Shown: positions 22,985 through 32,073, counted from the first letter of the stretch. The stretch: DNA of 64,000 nucleotides from Ceratothoa steindachneri (GCA_963969495.1 OZ018327.1:39697724-39761723); one strand, 5' to 3'. The notes: generated from the sequence alone by a model not told the origin. Numbers and translations: made by a program.

Positions 22985-23790
22985 CTTCGAAATATCAAAA
23001 AAATAAAGAAAGAGCTCCTATAATGTTGGAACCCAAGAAGCCCAGACGGAAGAGCTCTGGAAAAAGTAATCAGCCATCATGACTCCATTGTCCCTAATAC
23101 CTAGTCTCCATCTCTTTCGTGTCCTGATGGAATCTCTCTCACTTTTCGTCGCTCATTGATCCCAGATTCTCAGGAAACCGATCCACATGTGAGAGTAAGT
23201 AATGTATTTTAATGCTCATGTTGCATCCGAGGTTTCTGAAAGCAGTCAGCATATTGGTGACAAGTTCTGTGTAGTTTCTGGCCTTCTTGTTGTCAAGAAA
23301 GTTCTTCACCCCTAGCAGAAAAGCCTTCAACACTTCCAGTTCCACTTCATTCCTTGAGTTTTCAAACTCTGTAGCTCTGATGAACTGACAGAGTTGAGGA
23401 CCGTTAAAGATGCCAGCTTTCAACTTTTCCATGGTCAATCCTGGAAAAGCGTGGAAGGAGTAAGTGAAGCAGCCACCATCCTTGTCCAGAACTTTTATGA
23501 ACTCTTTGATCAAGCTGAGCTTTATTTCTGTACAGTCTACTCCTTCGTCTAATGCTAAGCTCAGTCTCTACTTTCTATATCCACAGAAAGCAGGGTACTT
23601 GTTGAACTTAGACTGTTGTCCCAACAAAAGTTTCACCATCTTCAGGTTAACACAGAGGCAAACTGGTTGCCGTTGCGCTGTCAATGAACAGTCTCCAATC
23701 TTCGGGTTGGTACTGAGGCACTCCAAGCTTGAGATACCTGGATGCCAACCGCTCGGCAGATGACTTTTACAAGCTGAGATAGTGAACTAG
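22985..23790 (-). pseudogene. C-terminal part of a multi-copy family of unknown function
   Basis: The open frame 23513-23139 reads MIKEFIKVLDKDGGCF, FPGLTMEKLKAGIFNGPQ, NFLDNKKARNYTELVTNML, LGCNMSIKIHYLLSHVDR and FPENLGSMSDEK. After a stop it continues ERFHQDTKEMETRY and a degraded tail. Upstream, in shifted frames, LKLGVPQYQPEDWRLFIDSA is readable. I recall this motif series from abundant, uncharacterised arthropod proteins that occur in many copies per genome; I know no function. It is possibly a transposon-borne gene. The matching N-terminal part lies at 25140-25480 on the same strand, separated by retroelement pol sequence. Several stops and shifts show that it is dead. Confidence 0.6.
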
Positions 23791-24169
23791 ATCATTTAAC
23801 TCCCATGTGGAAAAAATATATGGAACATCAGTGCGTGAACGCGGCAACCCAGGACAGGGATACCTCGGCTCAACGTCTTCAGGATACCGGCAACATTGCC
23901 GGTATAGTAGGGCGGGTCATACTTTGGGGCAACCATATATTTTCATTAAATCCTTTAATGATGGGTGCTTAAATGATATATTTTCCGGTGTAGAATTTGA
24001 AAAAGAACTTTATTTTGTTATACAATTGCTCCTACCTACATCAATTTCCATTTAAATAAAAGTAAATTTTTCCCTTTCCTCACGAGCTTATGTAACCTAT
24101 TTTTATTTAATCCAAGTACACACAAACACAAAGTAACCTCAAATTTACATGTTTATTGAGTGAGAAAAG

Positions 24170-25135
24170 TGTATGCAAAGCTCCACATATAGCTGCATGG
24201 GTCACTTTGGATCATATTCGAAAGTTAAACTTCCCCAGAGCACAGAAATCTTGCTTTGAATCATTCCTGGACATCAGACGTCAAATTGCCTCTTGTGCCC
24301 TGATTCCTCCATCCCTCTTTTAATGTGAGAAATACTTGGAAGAAGCCTCATTCACCATTCTTACAACCCTCTTAATGCTCTGTGTGTGACAAGGTCAGTC
24401 AGGTACTTTCATAGGAGAGTCAATGAAGTTTTTCAATTCAGAAGTACTTAAGACCAAGTGAGAGGCGGCTAAGAGACATCCTCTGACTAATTGATCAGAT
24501 CTCCAATTTTGGTAGCATCACAATTGATGTCTGGTGTCCTTCTAAGCCTTACAAGGGAGTCTCCCAGTTGAGTATCTGAGTCTCCTTCTCCCCTGATGGT
24601 CTGGATTCTTTTCACCCCTTCAGTTCTCTCCGCCTGATCTTTAGAGCATAGAAGAGCTTTGAGGATGGCTTCACTGTATGTAACTGTGTTTCGCGCAACT
24701 CGATTTCTATGATCCCTCAGTGTTCACCTTTTTGCCCCGTTTCATCAACTATAAGTGGACACGGTGGAAACTAGCCTCGGCATCTCCCCTCGAGGTTTAC
24801 GTCGATGCCTCCCCGTCAGGCTTTGCCCTAACCGTCTTGGGTTCCTCCTGGGCCATCCCCTGCTCCTCATGGGGCATCGGCATATTCGAATTGGAATCCG
24901 TGGTCCTTATTACCGCCCTTATCCTCTTCCTCCGTGCAAGGTTGTATTCAGATAACATCCCCGCTATCTTCAACACCTTTTGGGGCCAGGTTCCAACGGG
25001 CCTGCTCCGCTCCCTGTCACCAACATCCCCGATGACCTTGACCCGCCCCTTCGCCATTACTTCCCTAAATATCTCCTACGTCAAAAGCCAGATAAACCGC
25101 GCGGATGCCGCTTTCCGGACCTAGGAAAATAATTT
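24170..25135 (+). mobile_element. Retrotransposon pol fragment (RNase H region)
   Basis: The plus-strand coding signals are HIRKLNFPRAQKSCFESFLD and a broken stretch up to 24700, then an open frame (24720-25124) with an RNase H-like domain. The sequence lies between two parts of the unknown-function gene and so appears to be an insertion into it. No LTR or terminal repeat was found, and the element class is unsettled: the RNase H with a terminal ADAxR motif occurs in DIRS/Ngaro and several LTR groups. Confidence 0.5.
24720..25124 (+). pseudogene. RNase H-like domain of a retroelement polyprotein
   Basis: This domain would degrade the RNA strand of RNA/DNA hybrids during reverse transcription. 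Visible motifs are PLEVYVDASPSGFAL (first catalytic Asp), GIGIFELESVVLITAL (catalytic Glu), LYSDNIPAIFNTF (second Asp) and ISYVKSQINRADAAF (fourth acidic position near the end). The D-E-D-D order and spacing fit the RNase H fold. The upstream pol sequence is broken by several stops, and the segment ends at a stop directly after the domain, so no tether or integrase follows in the window. Confidence 0.65.
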
Positions 25136-25139
25136 GACT

Positions 25140-25480
25140 TAAGAGGCAATTCTTTTTCATGTTCTTCAACCCTGGAGGAATCTTCGTCACTAATGTCAGG
25201 CAGTTCTCCAAAGACAGGTATTACAATTTCATCACAAATGAGCTACAGGGCGACGTGGTGATTGAAGGTTAGGTTACTTGAGGCTGCTCCAGTTTTTTCT
25301 GTTGATCTCAGTCAAATCAATAGCGCAGAGGTAGCAGTCAGTGCCATGGTTTTCGGCTCCCTCATGGAAATTCCAAACATCAGACAACACTTCTTGCCCT
25401 TGGTACAACGAGGCAGATACTCAGGGTATGTCGTGCATACCATGTGTGGCGCCCAAGCTTTATCCTGGTTACCAAGTTTT
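25140..25480 (-). pseudogene. N-terminal part of the multi-copy family of unknown function
   Basis: On the minus strand the frame reads KLGNQDKAWAPHMVC, GKKCCLMFGISMREPK, then in the next frame ENHGTDCYLCAIDLTEINRK, SSLKYPNLQ-like text with a stop at the Y position, and RRPVAHL. In intact members known to me the series 'APH.VC', 'GI.M.WREP..H..DCYFC' and 'YPNL.SA.RPVPH' appears in this order upstream of the FPGL/GPQ block found at 23.1-23.5 kb. The C..C pairs suggest a small zinc-binding unit. Function unknown. Confidence 0.6.
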
Positions 25481-25940
25481 ATAACAAATTAAGCATGGCA
25501 AGCACGATTTATGAACCTTGTAACTGGATTCCTGTTAGTAACAACGGTATATTCGCTTCAGATGTAACAGAATACATCGGACTTATATTTGCAAGATATT
25601 CTCGCTAAATCCATTTCATTCACTTGCAAAAGAGAAATACCAGTTAGGGAAAAAAAGTGCATGTAAACTTTTCAGAATTCCTTTCTTTAAAGAAATATGA
25701 AATATTTCTACATCCTATAAATATAATATACCCGTAGATGTAAAAAAACCCGTAAAAAACATCAAGTAGCAATTAATCAAAAGCTTGACCTGATTGAGCA
25801 AAACAAAAAAGATTTTTAGATTCAAATCTTCAAATTGTCCTAAATCAGCTAAAAAAAAATTCGCTAATAAAGTAGGTGTTAACCAGTCTAATAATCATTA
25901 TTCAATCAACTTCGCAGATATGCCGAGATATGAGTTACTC

Positions 25941-25943
<3 letters not shown>

Positions 25944-25999
<56 letters not shown>
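25944..25999. repeat. (AT)n microsatellite
   Basis: Uninterrupted AT tract. Confidence 0.95.
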
Positions 26000-26001
<2 letters not shown>

Positions 26002-26079
26002 AAAATCATTTTGCAATTCTACGCTCTAAATACGCAATGATTAAAAGACATTTCCATTAGGAAAAAATAATAAGAAGAA

Positions 26080-26081
<2 letters not shown>

Positions 26082-26136
<55 letters not shown>
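26082..26136. repeat. (TA)n(TG)n compound microsatellite
   Basis: TA tract continuing into TGTGTGTG. It sits at the 3' side of the minus-strand SINE-like unit and may have grown from its tail. Confidence 0.9.
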
Positions 26137-26285
26137 AAAATTTGCACAGAAAACACTTAGTAGGGGAGATGACCTCGAGAAAAGCGAGAAACAATCACTT
26201 CACTCCGGCAAGAACTCGAAAATGAGACCTCTAGTTATCTAGACCAGCGCTATACCGACTGAGCTAACGTGACCAATGGTAGAAA
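26137..26285 (-). mobile_element. tRNA-derived SINE-like element
   Basis: On the minus strand it begins GGTCACGTTAGCTCAGTCGG, a good tRNA acceptor/D-arm with the polymerase III A box TAGCTCAGTCGG. An anticodon-arm-like block CTGGTCTAGATAACTAGAGG and a weak B box TTTTCGAGTTC (8 of 11 positions) follow. The T-arm is degraded and the acceptor stem closes only partly, so this is a SINE head or tRNA pseudogene, not a working tRNA. A short unrelated body and a (CA)n(TA)n tail follow. The block CGAGGTCATCTCC recurs inverted at 26398. Confidence 0.65.
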
Positions 26286-26459
26286 GAAGAGATTTTCCCA
26301 AAATATACTTTCCGTTCGCATCTCTAAAGATCACCATCTCATGAAACTGGGCTTGTAGGATGCTATATGTTGAATCTGCGATCCATTCTTTTTTTTTCGA
26401 GGTCATCTCCTGTAAGATATCTGCTTACAAATCCTTTTTTTTTCATTCTTTCAGGTCCT

Positions 26460-26700
26460 CACTCCACTCATTACATCGGTAAAGGAGGCAGGAACATATC
26501 AAAATGCTCCGAAGATGATCGAATAAGATCGAAAGCTTAGCAATTTAGTTTGGTTTTTACCAAACACATTCATTTAAAAAAGAGAAGAATACAGGACAAG
26601 TAATCCACCATCTACAAGATGGCCTAACAAAGATAGTTAGAAGAAGAGAAAGTTGCCAAAGGAAATTAATCAAGGCGAAATACACAATGGTCTTCAACAA
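26460..26700 (+). mobile_element. Penelope-like pseudo-LTR fragment (candidate)
   Basis: Contains the hammerhead-like motif at 26505-26542 followed by AATTTAGTTTGGTTTTTACC. Hammerhead motifs with minimal helix III in pseudo-LTRs are a known property of Penelope-like retroelements. No reverse transcriptase or GIY-YIG sequence is seen nearby, so this is a fragment at best. Confidence 0.45.
26505..26542 (+). ncRNA. Hammerhead-ribozyme-like motif 1
   Basis: Core CCGAAGA (consensus CUGANGA with U4 changed to C), helix II GATC/GATC around GAATAA, then GAAA and GCTT. Helix III would be the zero-loop AG/CU; U followed by U is an allowed cleavage site. Helix I pairs TGCT (26505-26508) with AGCA (26539-26542) perfectly. 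The U4C change should weaken or abolish cleavage. The fold is seen by eye only. Confidence 0.5.
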
Positions 26701-26704
26701 AATT

Positions 26705-26707
<3 letters not shown>

Positions 26708-26744
<37 letters not shown>
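26708..26744. repeat. (AT)n microsatellite
   Basis: Short uninterrupted AT tract next to the inverted hammerhead-like repeat. Confidence 0.95.
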
Positions 26745-26745
<1 letters not shown>

Positions 26746-26784
26746 TTGTAATTGATTTGTTCCTTGGGAATCTGATATGTAGCA

Positions 26785-26890
26785 GGGATATGAAGACCCA
26801 GGTGATTACACTAATCATTTATTGGCTGGACATTTCGGGCCTTCACTAGGACCATCTTCAGCGACTATATCGTCTAATGAGAAGGGAAAG
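26785..26890 (-). repeat. Left arm of an inverted repeat with a hammerhead-like core
   Basis: Reverse complement of 27215-27322 with few differences. Read on the minus strand it contains GTCGCTGAAGATGGTCC, AAGGCCCGAAATGTCC and a tail GGTGATTACACTAAT-like block. The core CTGAAGA and GAAA are kept, but helix I is worse than in the right arm. Confidence 0.7.
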
Positions 26891-27214
26891 GAACATCAAC
26901 AGTTAAAAGGATGCATTAAAAAAAAGTGGAAGAAGGCAAGTTAAAATAATAAAATTGACAATTATTAAAATTAAAGTAAAAACACTAATAACAATATATA
27001 GAATTAAATAATACTACCCAGTGTGATTTAAAAAATTAATAGAAAGTGAAATTATAACATAAACTGACTTGAATATCATATATTAAAAGTTAATGGAGTA
27101 AACAAAAAATAACCTATTATATTAAATTGTAAAAAACAACAAAAAACCCGAAAACAAATCAGAATAAACAAAGTGACTAACCTTTATCGAAGTAGTTGAG
27201 AAATCAACTCCTGG

Positions 27215-27315
27215 CCCTTCTCATTAGTCGACATAGTCGCTGAAGATGGTCCTAGTAAAGGTCCGAAACGTCCGGCCAATAAATAATTAGTGTAATCACC
27301 TGGGTCTTCATATTC

Positions 27316-27322
<7 letters not shown>
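27215..27322 (+). repeat. Right arm of the inverted repeat (Penelope-like pseudo-LTR candidate)
   Basis: Pairs with 26785-26890 over about 105 bp. It runs into (AT)n at its right end. The ~325 bp between the arms is AT-rich and has no coding motif. Confidence 0.75.
27236..27276 (+). ncRNA. Hammerhead-ribozyme-like motif 2
   Basis: Core CTGAAGA (27240-27246) fits the CUGANGA consensus. Helix II is GGTCC/GGTCC with a central U:U and an extra T before it. GAAA (27265-27268) is followed by CGTC: the zero-loop helix III AC/GU and a GUC cleavage site. Helix I pairs GTCG with CGGC (one G:U). This is the minimal type I layout described for Penelope-like elements. Activity is untested. Confidence 0.6.

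Positions 27323-27389
<67 letters not shown>
27319..27389. repeat. (AT)n microsatellite
   Basis: Uninterrupted AT tract between the hammerhead repeat and the palindrome. Confidence 0.95.
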
Positions 27390-27392
<3 letters not shown>

Positions 27393-27530
27393 AAGGAGCA
27401 AATGCAAGTTCTGCGGGTGATAACAACCACCACAGGGCTTTCGCCATATTTATTTTCTGCCTTTCAAAACAATTTTGAAGACAGAAACAAAGGTGCACAA
27501 ACCTTGCATTGCAGACTATATTACAATATA

Positions 27531-27863
27531 GTACAAGAAAGAGAAATTGGACGCGAATGAGCAATGAGACAAGAAACAGGAGTTTTTTAGAGGCAAGAGA
27601 AAGGGACATTAGAAGAAGACTAGAATCAAAGAGAGCAGAGGGCGGCACAATGAAGGCAATCCTTTACCAACAAAACAGAAATAACGCCAGGGAAAAAAGT
27701 TTGAAATTCCTGGCGTTATCTTTGTCTTCTCGGTAAAGGATTGCCTTCATTGTGCCGCCCTCTGCTCTCTTTGATTCTAGTCTTCTTCTAATGTCCCTTT
27801 CTCTTACCTCTAAAAAACTCCTGTTTCTTGTCTCATTGCTCATTCGCGTCCAATTTCTCTTTC

Positions 27864-27866
<3 letters not shown>
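27531..27866. repeat. 336-bp near-perfect palindrome
   Basis: The left arm (27531-27694) and right arm (27707-27866) are reverse complements with few mismatches, around a ~12-bp centre AAAAGTTTGAAA. The outer ends read AAGAGAAATTGGACGCG and CGCGTCCAATTTCTCTT. A diverged single arm lies at 3751-3905. Microsatellites flank all copies. No TA duplication or known terminal motif was identified. Confidence 0.9.

Positions 27867-27902
<36 letters not shown>
27867..27902. repeat. (AT)n microsatellite
   Basis: Immediately follows the right arm of the palindrome. Confidence 0.95.
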
Positions 27903-27907
<5 letters not shown>

Positions 27908-28433
27908 GATACCACAATTATGAATCAGATAATTTCGCTAAGAGGATTAAGCAACTCCCATGATTATAATAAGAGAGGTGCCCTCTCTTAAAGTCCTTTC
28001 ATTCGCATGCAAAACTTGGAACATAGGACCTTTTGTAATAATGCAAAAATTATATACAGGGCCAATACTTACATTGAAAGACGTATTTCATTATGTTCTA
28101 ATTAGTGTTTTGGAAAATTATAATATGTCAGAAAGACATTATGAATTTAATAAATACATATCCAATATAGCTAACCTCCTCAATCCACAAGCCGCCAAAA
28201 CCCGACAATTCCTTATAGCTATCCGGCCACTGTTCAAAAGTTAAATTCACCTAATGATCCTCTTTATTTTTATTGTATTATACCCATTTTATGTATTTTC
28301 GTTTACTCGCAGCTTTTGTATACCTTGTTCATACCGCATTGTTTCATTACAGTACAGGTGGCGATGGTGCAAACCGAAAATAGTTATGTTTGCAATAAAA
28401 TTGAATTCATAATTGTGGTTATTCTTATTCATC

Positions 28434-28435
<2 letters not shown>
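27903..28435. other. No recognised gene
   Basis: Contains a 94-codon open frame (27960-28244, +) without motifs I recognise. Confidence 0.45.

Positions 28436-28496
<61 letters not shown>
28436..28496. repeat. (AT)n microsatellite
   Basis: Adjoins the left end of the Tc1 element; its TA-richness may have offered the insertion site. Confidence 0.95.
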
Positions 28497-28920
28497 TATA
28501 CACACCATTGACCAAAATTATGGGCCAGATATGAAAAAGTGAAGAATATGATTAAAACTCGTTTATTTCAGACTTGAAATTATATGAATAAACATTTTTT
28601 TCGTATATTCTATCAATAATTAATATTTGATGTGTCCTCCTTTTGCTTTATAACCGCTTTAATTCTTTTTTACATATTGTGTATAAATGGTTGGTGCAAT
28701 CTTCTGCCATTCAATGTGTGATTATCTTATTGTTAACTTACAAGTGGTAATTTTTTTTTTTAATCTCTCCGAAGAAACAGATTCCTGAAGCTCAACAAAC
28801 TTAAATTGTTGCATTGTCCAAAAGAGGGATTATCCCAAGTCAAAATTGCAAAAAAATTGAAATGCTCGAGAAACAGTGTCCAAACAACCATTAAACGGTA
28901 AAATGACACCAATTCTTTAA

Positions 28921-29303
28921 ACAAGGTCTGCTGACCAAAGTTGCGTGCTCTCCTTATTCTGATTTATGACCTTATGACCTTCAGAATTTTCAATAATTTC
29001 AGGGCTAAGCTTGGGAAGACTTTGGCAATTATATCATTCTAAAGGGAATGTAAAACAACATAAGGGTTTCAAATTTCGTTAGAACCGGCCGAATAGTTAT
29101 GATGTTATTGCCAGAATAAAATACTTATTGTGCTAACCTTAGGAAGACCTTGGCAATTATATCATTTGAAAGAAAATGTAATACAAAATAAAAGTTTCAA
29201 ATTTCGTTAGAATCAGCCGAATCGTTACGATGTTATTGCTAAAACAAAAAAAAACGGGGTCCGACCGACCGAGATAGTGAGATATAGAGTCGTACGCGAC
29301 TAA
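28921..29303. mobile_element. Internally repeated non-autonomous element (HINE-like), copy 1, two units
   Basis: Constant head AAGGTCTGCTGACCAAAG, GTTGCGTGCTCTCC, then two ~122-bp units (TTGGCAATTATATCATT, AATGTAAAACAACATAAGGG, AATTTCGTTAGAACCGGCC), then constant tail ACGGGGTCCGACCGACCGAG and GTCGTACGCGAC. Head GTCGCGTGC and tail GCACGCGAC are subterminal inverted repeats, and the tail itself can fold. It interrupts the transposase after 'NDTNSLN'. Confidence 0.75.
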
Positions 29304-29364
29304 AACGCGTGATGGTCAAGGTAAGAGAGGTTGCTGAAAAGGACATCTCTGACCGATAGGAAAA

Positions 29365-29834
29365 CAATATCTGCCGACCAAATTCGCGTGCTCTCACTTA
29401 TTCTGATTTATGACCTCCTGACCTTCAAAGCTTTCAATAATTCCCGAACTAACCTTGCGAGTACCTTTGTAATTATATCTTTCGAAAGAGAATGTCAAAC
29501 AACATAAGGATTTCGAATTTCGCTAGGATCGGCCAAATAGTTATGATGTTATTTCCAAATCATTACCAGGCTAACGTTGGGAGGACTTTGGCAATTATAT
29601 AATTCGAAAGAGAATGTAAATCAACATATGAGTTTCAAATTCCGTTAGAATCAGCCGAATAATTCCCGGGCTAACCTTTGGAGTACCTTGGCAATTATAT
29701 CATTCGAAAGAAAATGTAAAACAACATAAGGGTTTCAAATTTCGTTAGAATCGGCTGAATAGTTACAATGTCATTAGCAAAGCAATAAAATGCAAAACGG
29801 GGACCGACCGACCGACATAGTCGCACGCGACTAA
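29365..29834. mobile_element. Internally repeated non-autonomous element (HINE-like), copy 2, three units
   Basis: Head ATCTGCCGACCAAATTCGCG and TGCTCTCACTTATTCTG, three units (the second shortened), tail GGACCGACCGACCGACATAG and TCGCACGCGACT. It is separated from copy 1 by about 60 bp that still read as Tc1 coding sequence (VMVKVREVAEKDISD), so this is an independent insertion. Confidence 0.75.
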
Positions 29835-30058
29835 AAACCTCTTCTAATGCAGCTGCTGAGTTTCTAGCAGCAACAAACAAGGAGATATTAAGACGCACAG
29901 TGAAAAGAAGATTATTAGAAGCTAGGCTCAAAGGATGTAAGGCAGAAAGTCTGTCTCAGGTGAACAAGAAAAGACGATTTTCTTGGGCAAAAGAGCATGA
30001 AGATTGGACTGATGATGATTGGGTTAAAGTTGTTTGGTCAGATGAAAGCAACTTTGAG

Positions 30059-30135
30059 GTAGGTTTTCCACATTAGTTTTCACCAATTTATTGCGTTTGT
30101 AATAAATTGATCAGTAAAATTGTATTTCTCATCAG
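30059..30135 (+). other. Apparent 77-bp spliceosomal intron in a transposase
   Basis: Starts GTAGGTTTTCC after SNFE and ends TTTCTCATCAG before IFAIPG. It contains stops and is not a multiple of three, and removing it restores the expected SDESNFE-IFA.PG sequence of Tc1 transposases. Small introns are known in some Tc1-type genes. Confidence 0.75.
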
Positions 30136-30817
30136 ATCTTTGCAATCCCTGGAGCTCTTTATGTTCGTCGATTAGTTGGGGACGCTCATCGATGTGTTGT
30201 CCCAACAGTCAAATTTTGAGGTGGCAGTGTAGTGGTTTGGGGCTGCATGTCGTCTTCAGGTCCAGGATTGTTGTTTACTTGTGAGGGCAGAATGAATTCA
30301 AACACTTACACCATCATGTTAAACCAGAGTCATCAACTTTCCTTAGATAAAACTTTCAATGATGACATACCAAATGGTGTAATCCTCCAACAAGACAATG
30401 CTCCATGCCACACATTTAGAGTCTCAAAGGGTTGGTTTGAAAAGAAAGGGGTGACGTTGACGGAATGGCCCCCTCAATCTCCAGACCTCAACCCCATTAA
30501 AAATTTGTGGCCACACTTGGGCACAAGAGTGAGGGTACACAAATGTTCTTCAAAAGATGAATTAACAGCCAAAATTCATAAAGAGTGGCAGAAAATTGAG
30601 CCAACCACCTGTGCCAACTTAGTCTCAAGTTTTCAAAAACGTATAAAAGCGGTTATAAAAGCAAAATTAGGAAACATCAAATAATAATAATTGATAGAAT
30701 ATACGCAAAAAATTTATTTGTATTATGTCAAGTATGAAATAAATGAGTTTCAATCATATTCTTCACTTTTTCATACCTGCCCCATAATTATGGCCAAGGG
30801 TGTATGTATGTATATCG

Positions 30818-32073
30818 AATAAAGACGGTATTCTTTCGCAATTTTTAACTGCTAATTTTACGCATATTTTTTACCTTCGTTGTCGGTCTTTTTCTTCCTA
30901 AAAACAATAACCAATTTTGCTTTATTTTTTGCAGAATAATTGACTTTGGAGAATTTTTAATCGCCCAATTTCTGGATAGCGCATAGAGTGGTCCTTGGAA
31001 TCCACGCCCGAAGGACAGAAAGGAGATTTCAGACTTCCTCAACATCAGCAGAAGAATGGTGGAAAAAGGTCAGAAAGGAGCTACAAGATTCAGGATTCGA
31101 TTAGGGGGCAACAGCAGAGAGGAAAACCCATAGTCGGCGACTTGACGCCATCTGAACTTCGGAATTCATCGCTGAAATCCAGGAGATCATCAACAACGAT
31201 GCCTGAAAGTCGATGAGTGGAATTGCAAGAGAGAAAGTTCTGGATGAAAAGCGCATCAGGCTGGTGGTGTATAAGGACATTCGCTACTTTCCATACATGA
31301 TGAGGAAGGGACAATTTCTCTCCATTGCAATGTAGGGTGTAGGAAAAGGTACTCAAGCACACCAAGAAGCTGATCAACAAGTTGAACCACCCAGTGGAAC
31401 CCGACAAAAAAGAATTTCTACCATGCTCGAAATATCAGCACCTAAGGACGTATCCACAGTCATGCAGATAAAATTTCCAGAAAAAATCATAGTCTTTGGT
31501 AGCGTCAGCATTGAAGGTAACATCATGCTACCACACTTCTTTCCTGAGCGCCTCAGGCTGAACACCGGCGGCTTTTTCCGTGTTTTAAGTGAGGTGGTGG
31601 AGCCCTGGATCGACCGAGTATCTGAAGGAAGGCTTTACTTATAGCAGCAAGATTTTATGCCCTGCCACGCCAACCTCAAGCCCCAGACCTTGCTGTCGGA
31701 GAATTTCTTCGATCATACAGCACCTGATATTTGGCCTCCCAACTTGCCTCACTGCAACCCCCACAGTTTATTTAAGTGGGGCGTGGTGGAACGAAAGACT
31801 AACCAATCCAGCTGCAGCACGAAGAACGAGCTGAGGGCCAGGATAACCAGGGCCTTCAGGGAACTATAACAGGAGATAGTGACGAAGGAAGGTAGCCAGT
31901 TCCGAGGCCGCCTGGAAGCTGTCATCGAGGCCGAGGCGAGTTGATCGAGTAAGATCAACAGAACATATCACGAAGACGAAGTGACCCAAATTTGTACGCA
32001 AATATCTTAAAAAATAAAAACGGTGTGATTTTTTCTGAGACAATCATCATACGAACGAATACCGTCCTCACCC

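Larger units (their letters stand above)
28770..30684 (+). pseudogene. Tc1 transposase (DD34E) with apparent intron, inactivated
   Basis: The N-terminal helix-turn-helix reads IVALSKRGIIPSQ, IAKKLKCSRNSVQTTIKR (28800-28900). After the nested insertions it resumes SNAAAEFLAATNKEILRRTV, WAKEHEDWTDDDWVKVVWSD (first Asp) ESNFE. A GT...AG gap (30059-30135) must be skipped to reach IFAIPGALYVRRLVGD, then CVVPTVKF, a stop, and GGSVVVWGCMSSSG. The second Asp is in LQQDNAPCHT. The third acidic position, 34 residues on, is NPIKNLW, so the catalytic Glu is Lys. The C-terminus ends AVIKAKLGNIK. The copy is inactive by E-to-K, the stop and the insertions. Confidence 0.85.
28499..30804 (+). mobile_element. 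Tc1-like transposon with fold-back ends, carrying two nested repeats
   Basis: Both ends start TACAC and converge on AATTATGGG and TATGAAAAAGTGAAGAATAT, flanked by TA. The inverted similarity is not limited to normal terminal repeats: it runs about 240 bp and includes the last ~50 codons of the transposase in antisense at the left end (28590-28740). The transposase lies between, interrupted by two copies of an internally repeated element (28921-29303, 29365-29834). The right end abuts the next transposon. Confidence 0.85.

Noticed and set aside
26185..26274. Functional tRNA gene
   Set aside because: Acceptor stem closes only partly, T-arm and B box are degraded, and a SINE-like body and tail follow.
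27184..27648. 154-codon minus-strand frame with a long YIYI run
   Set aside because: Translation of an AT microsatellite joined to the palindrome and hammerhead repeat.
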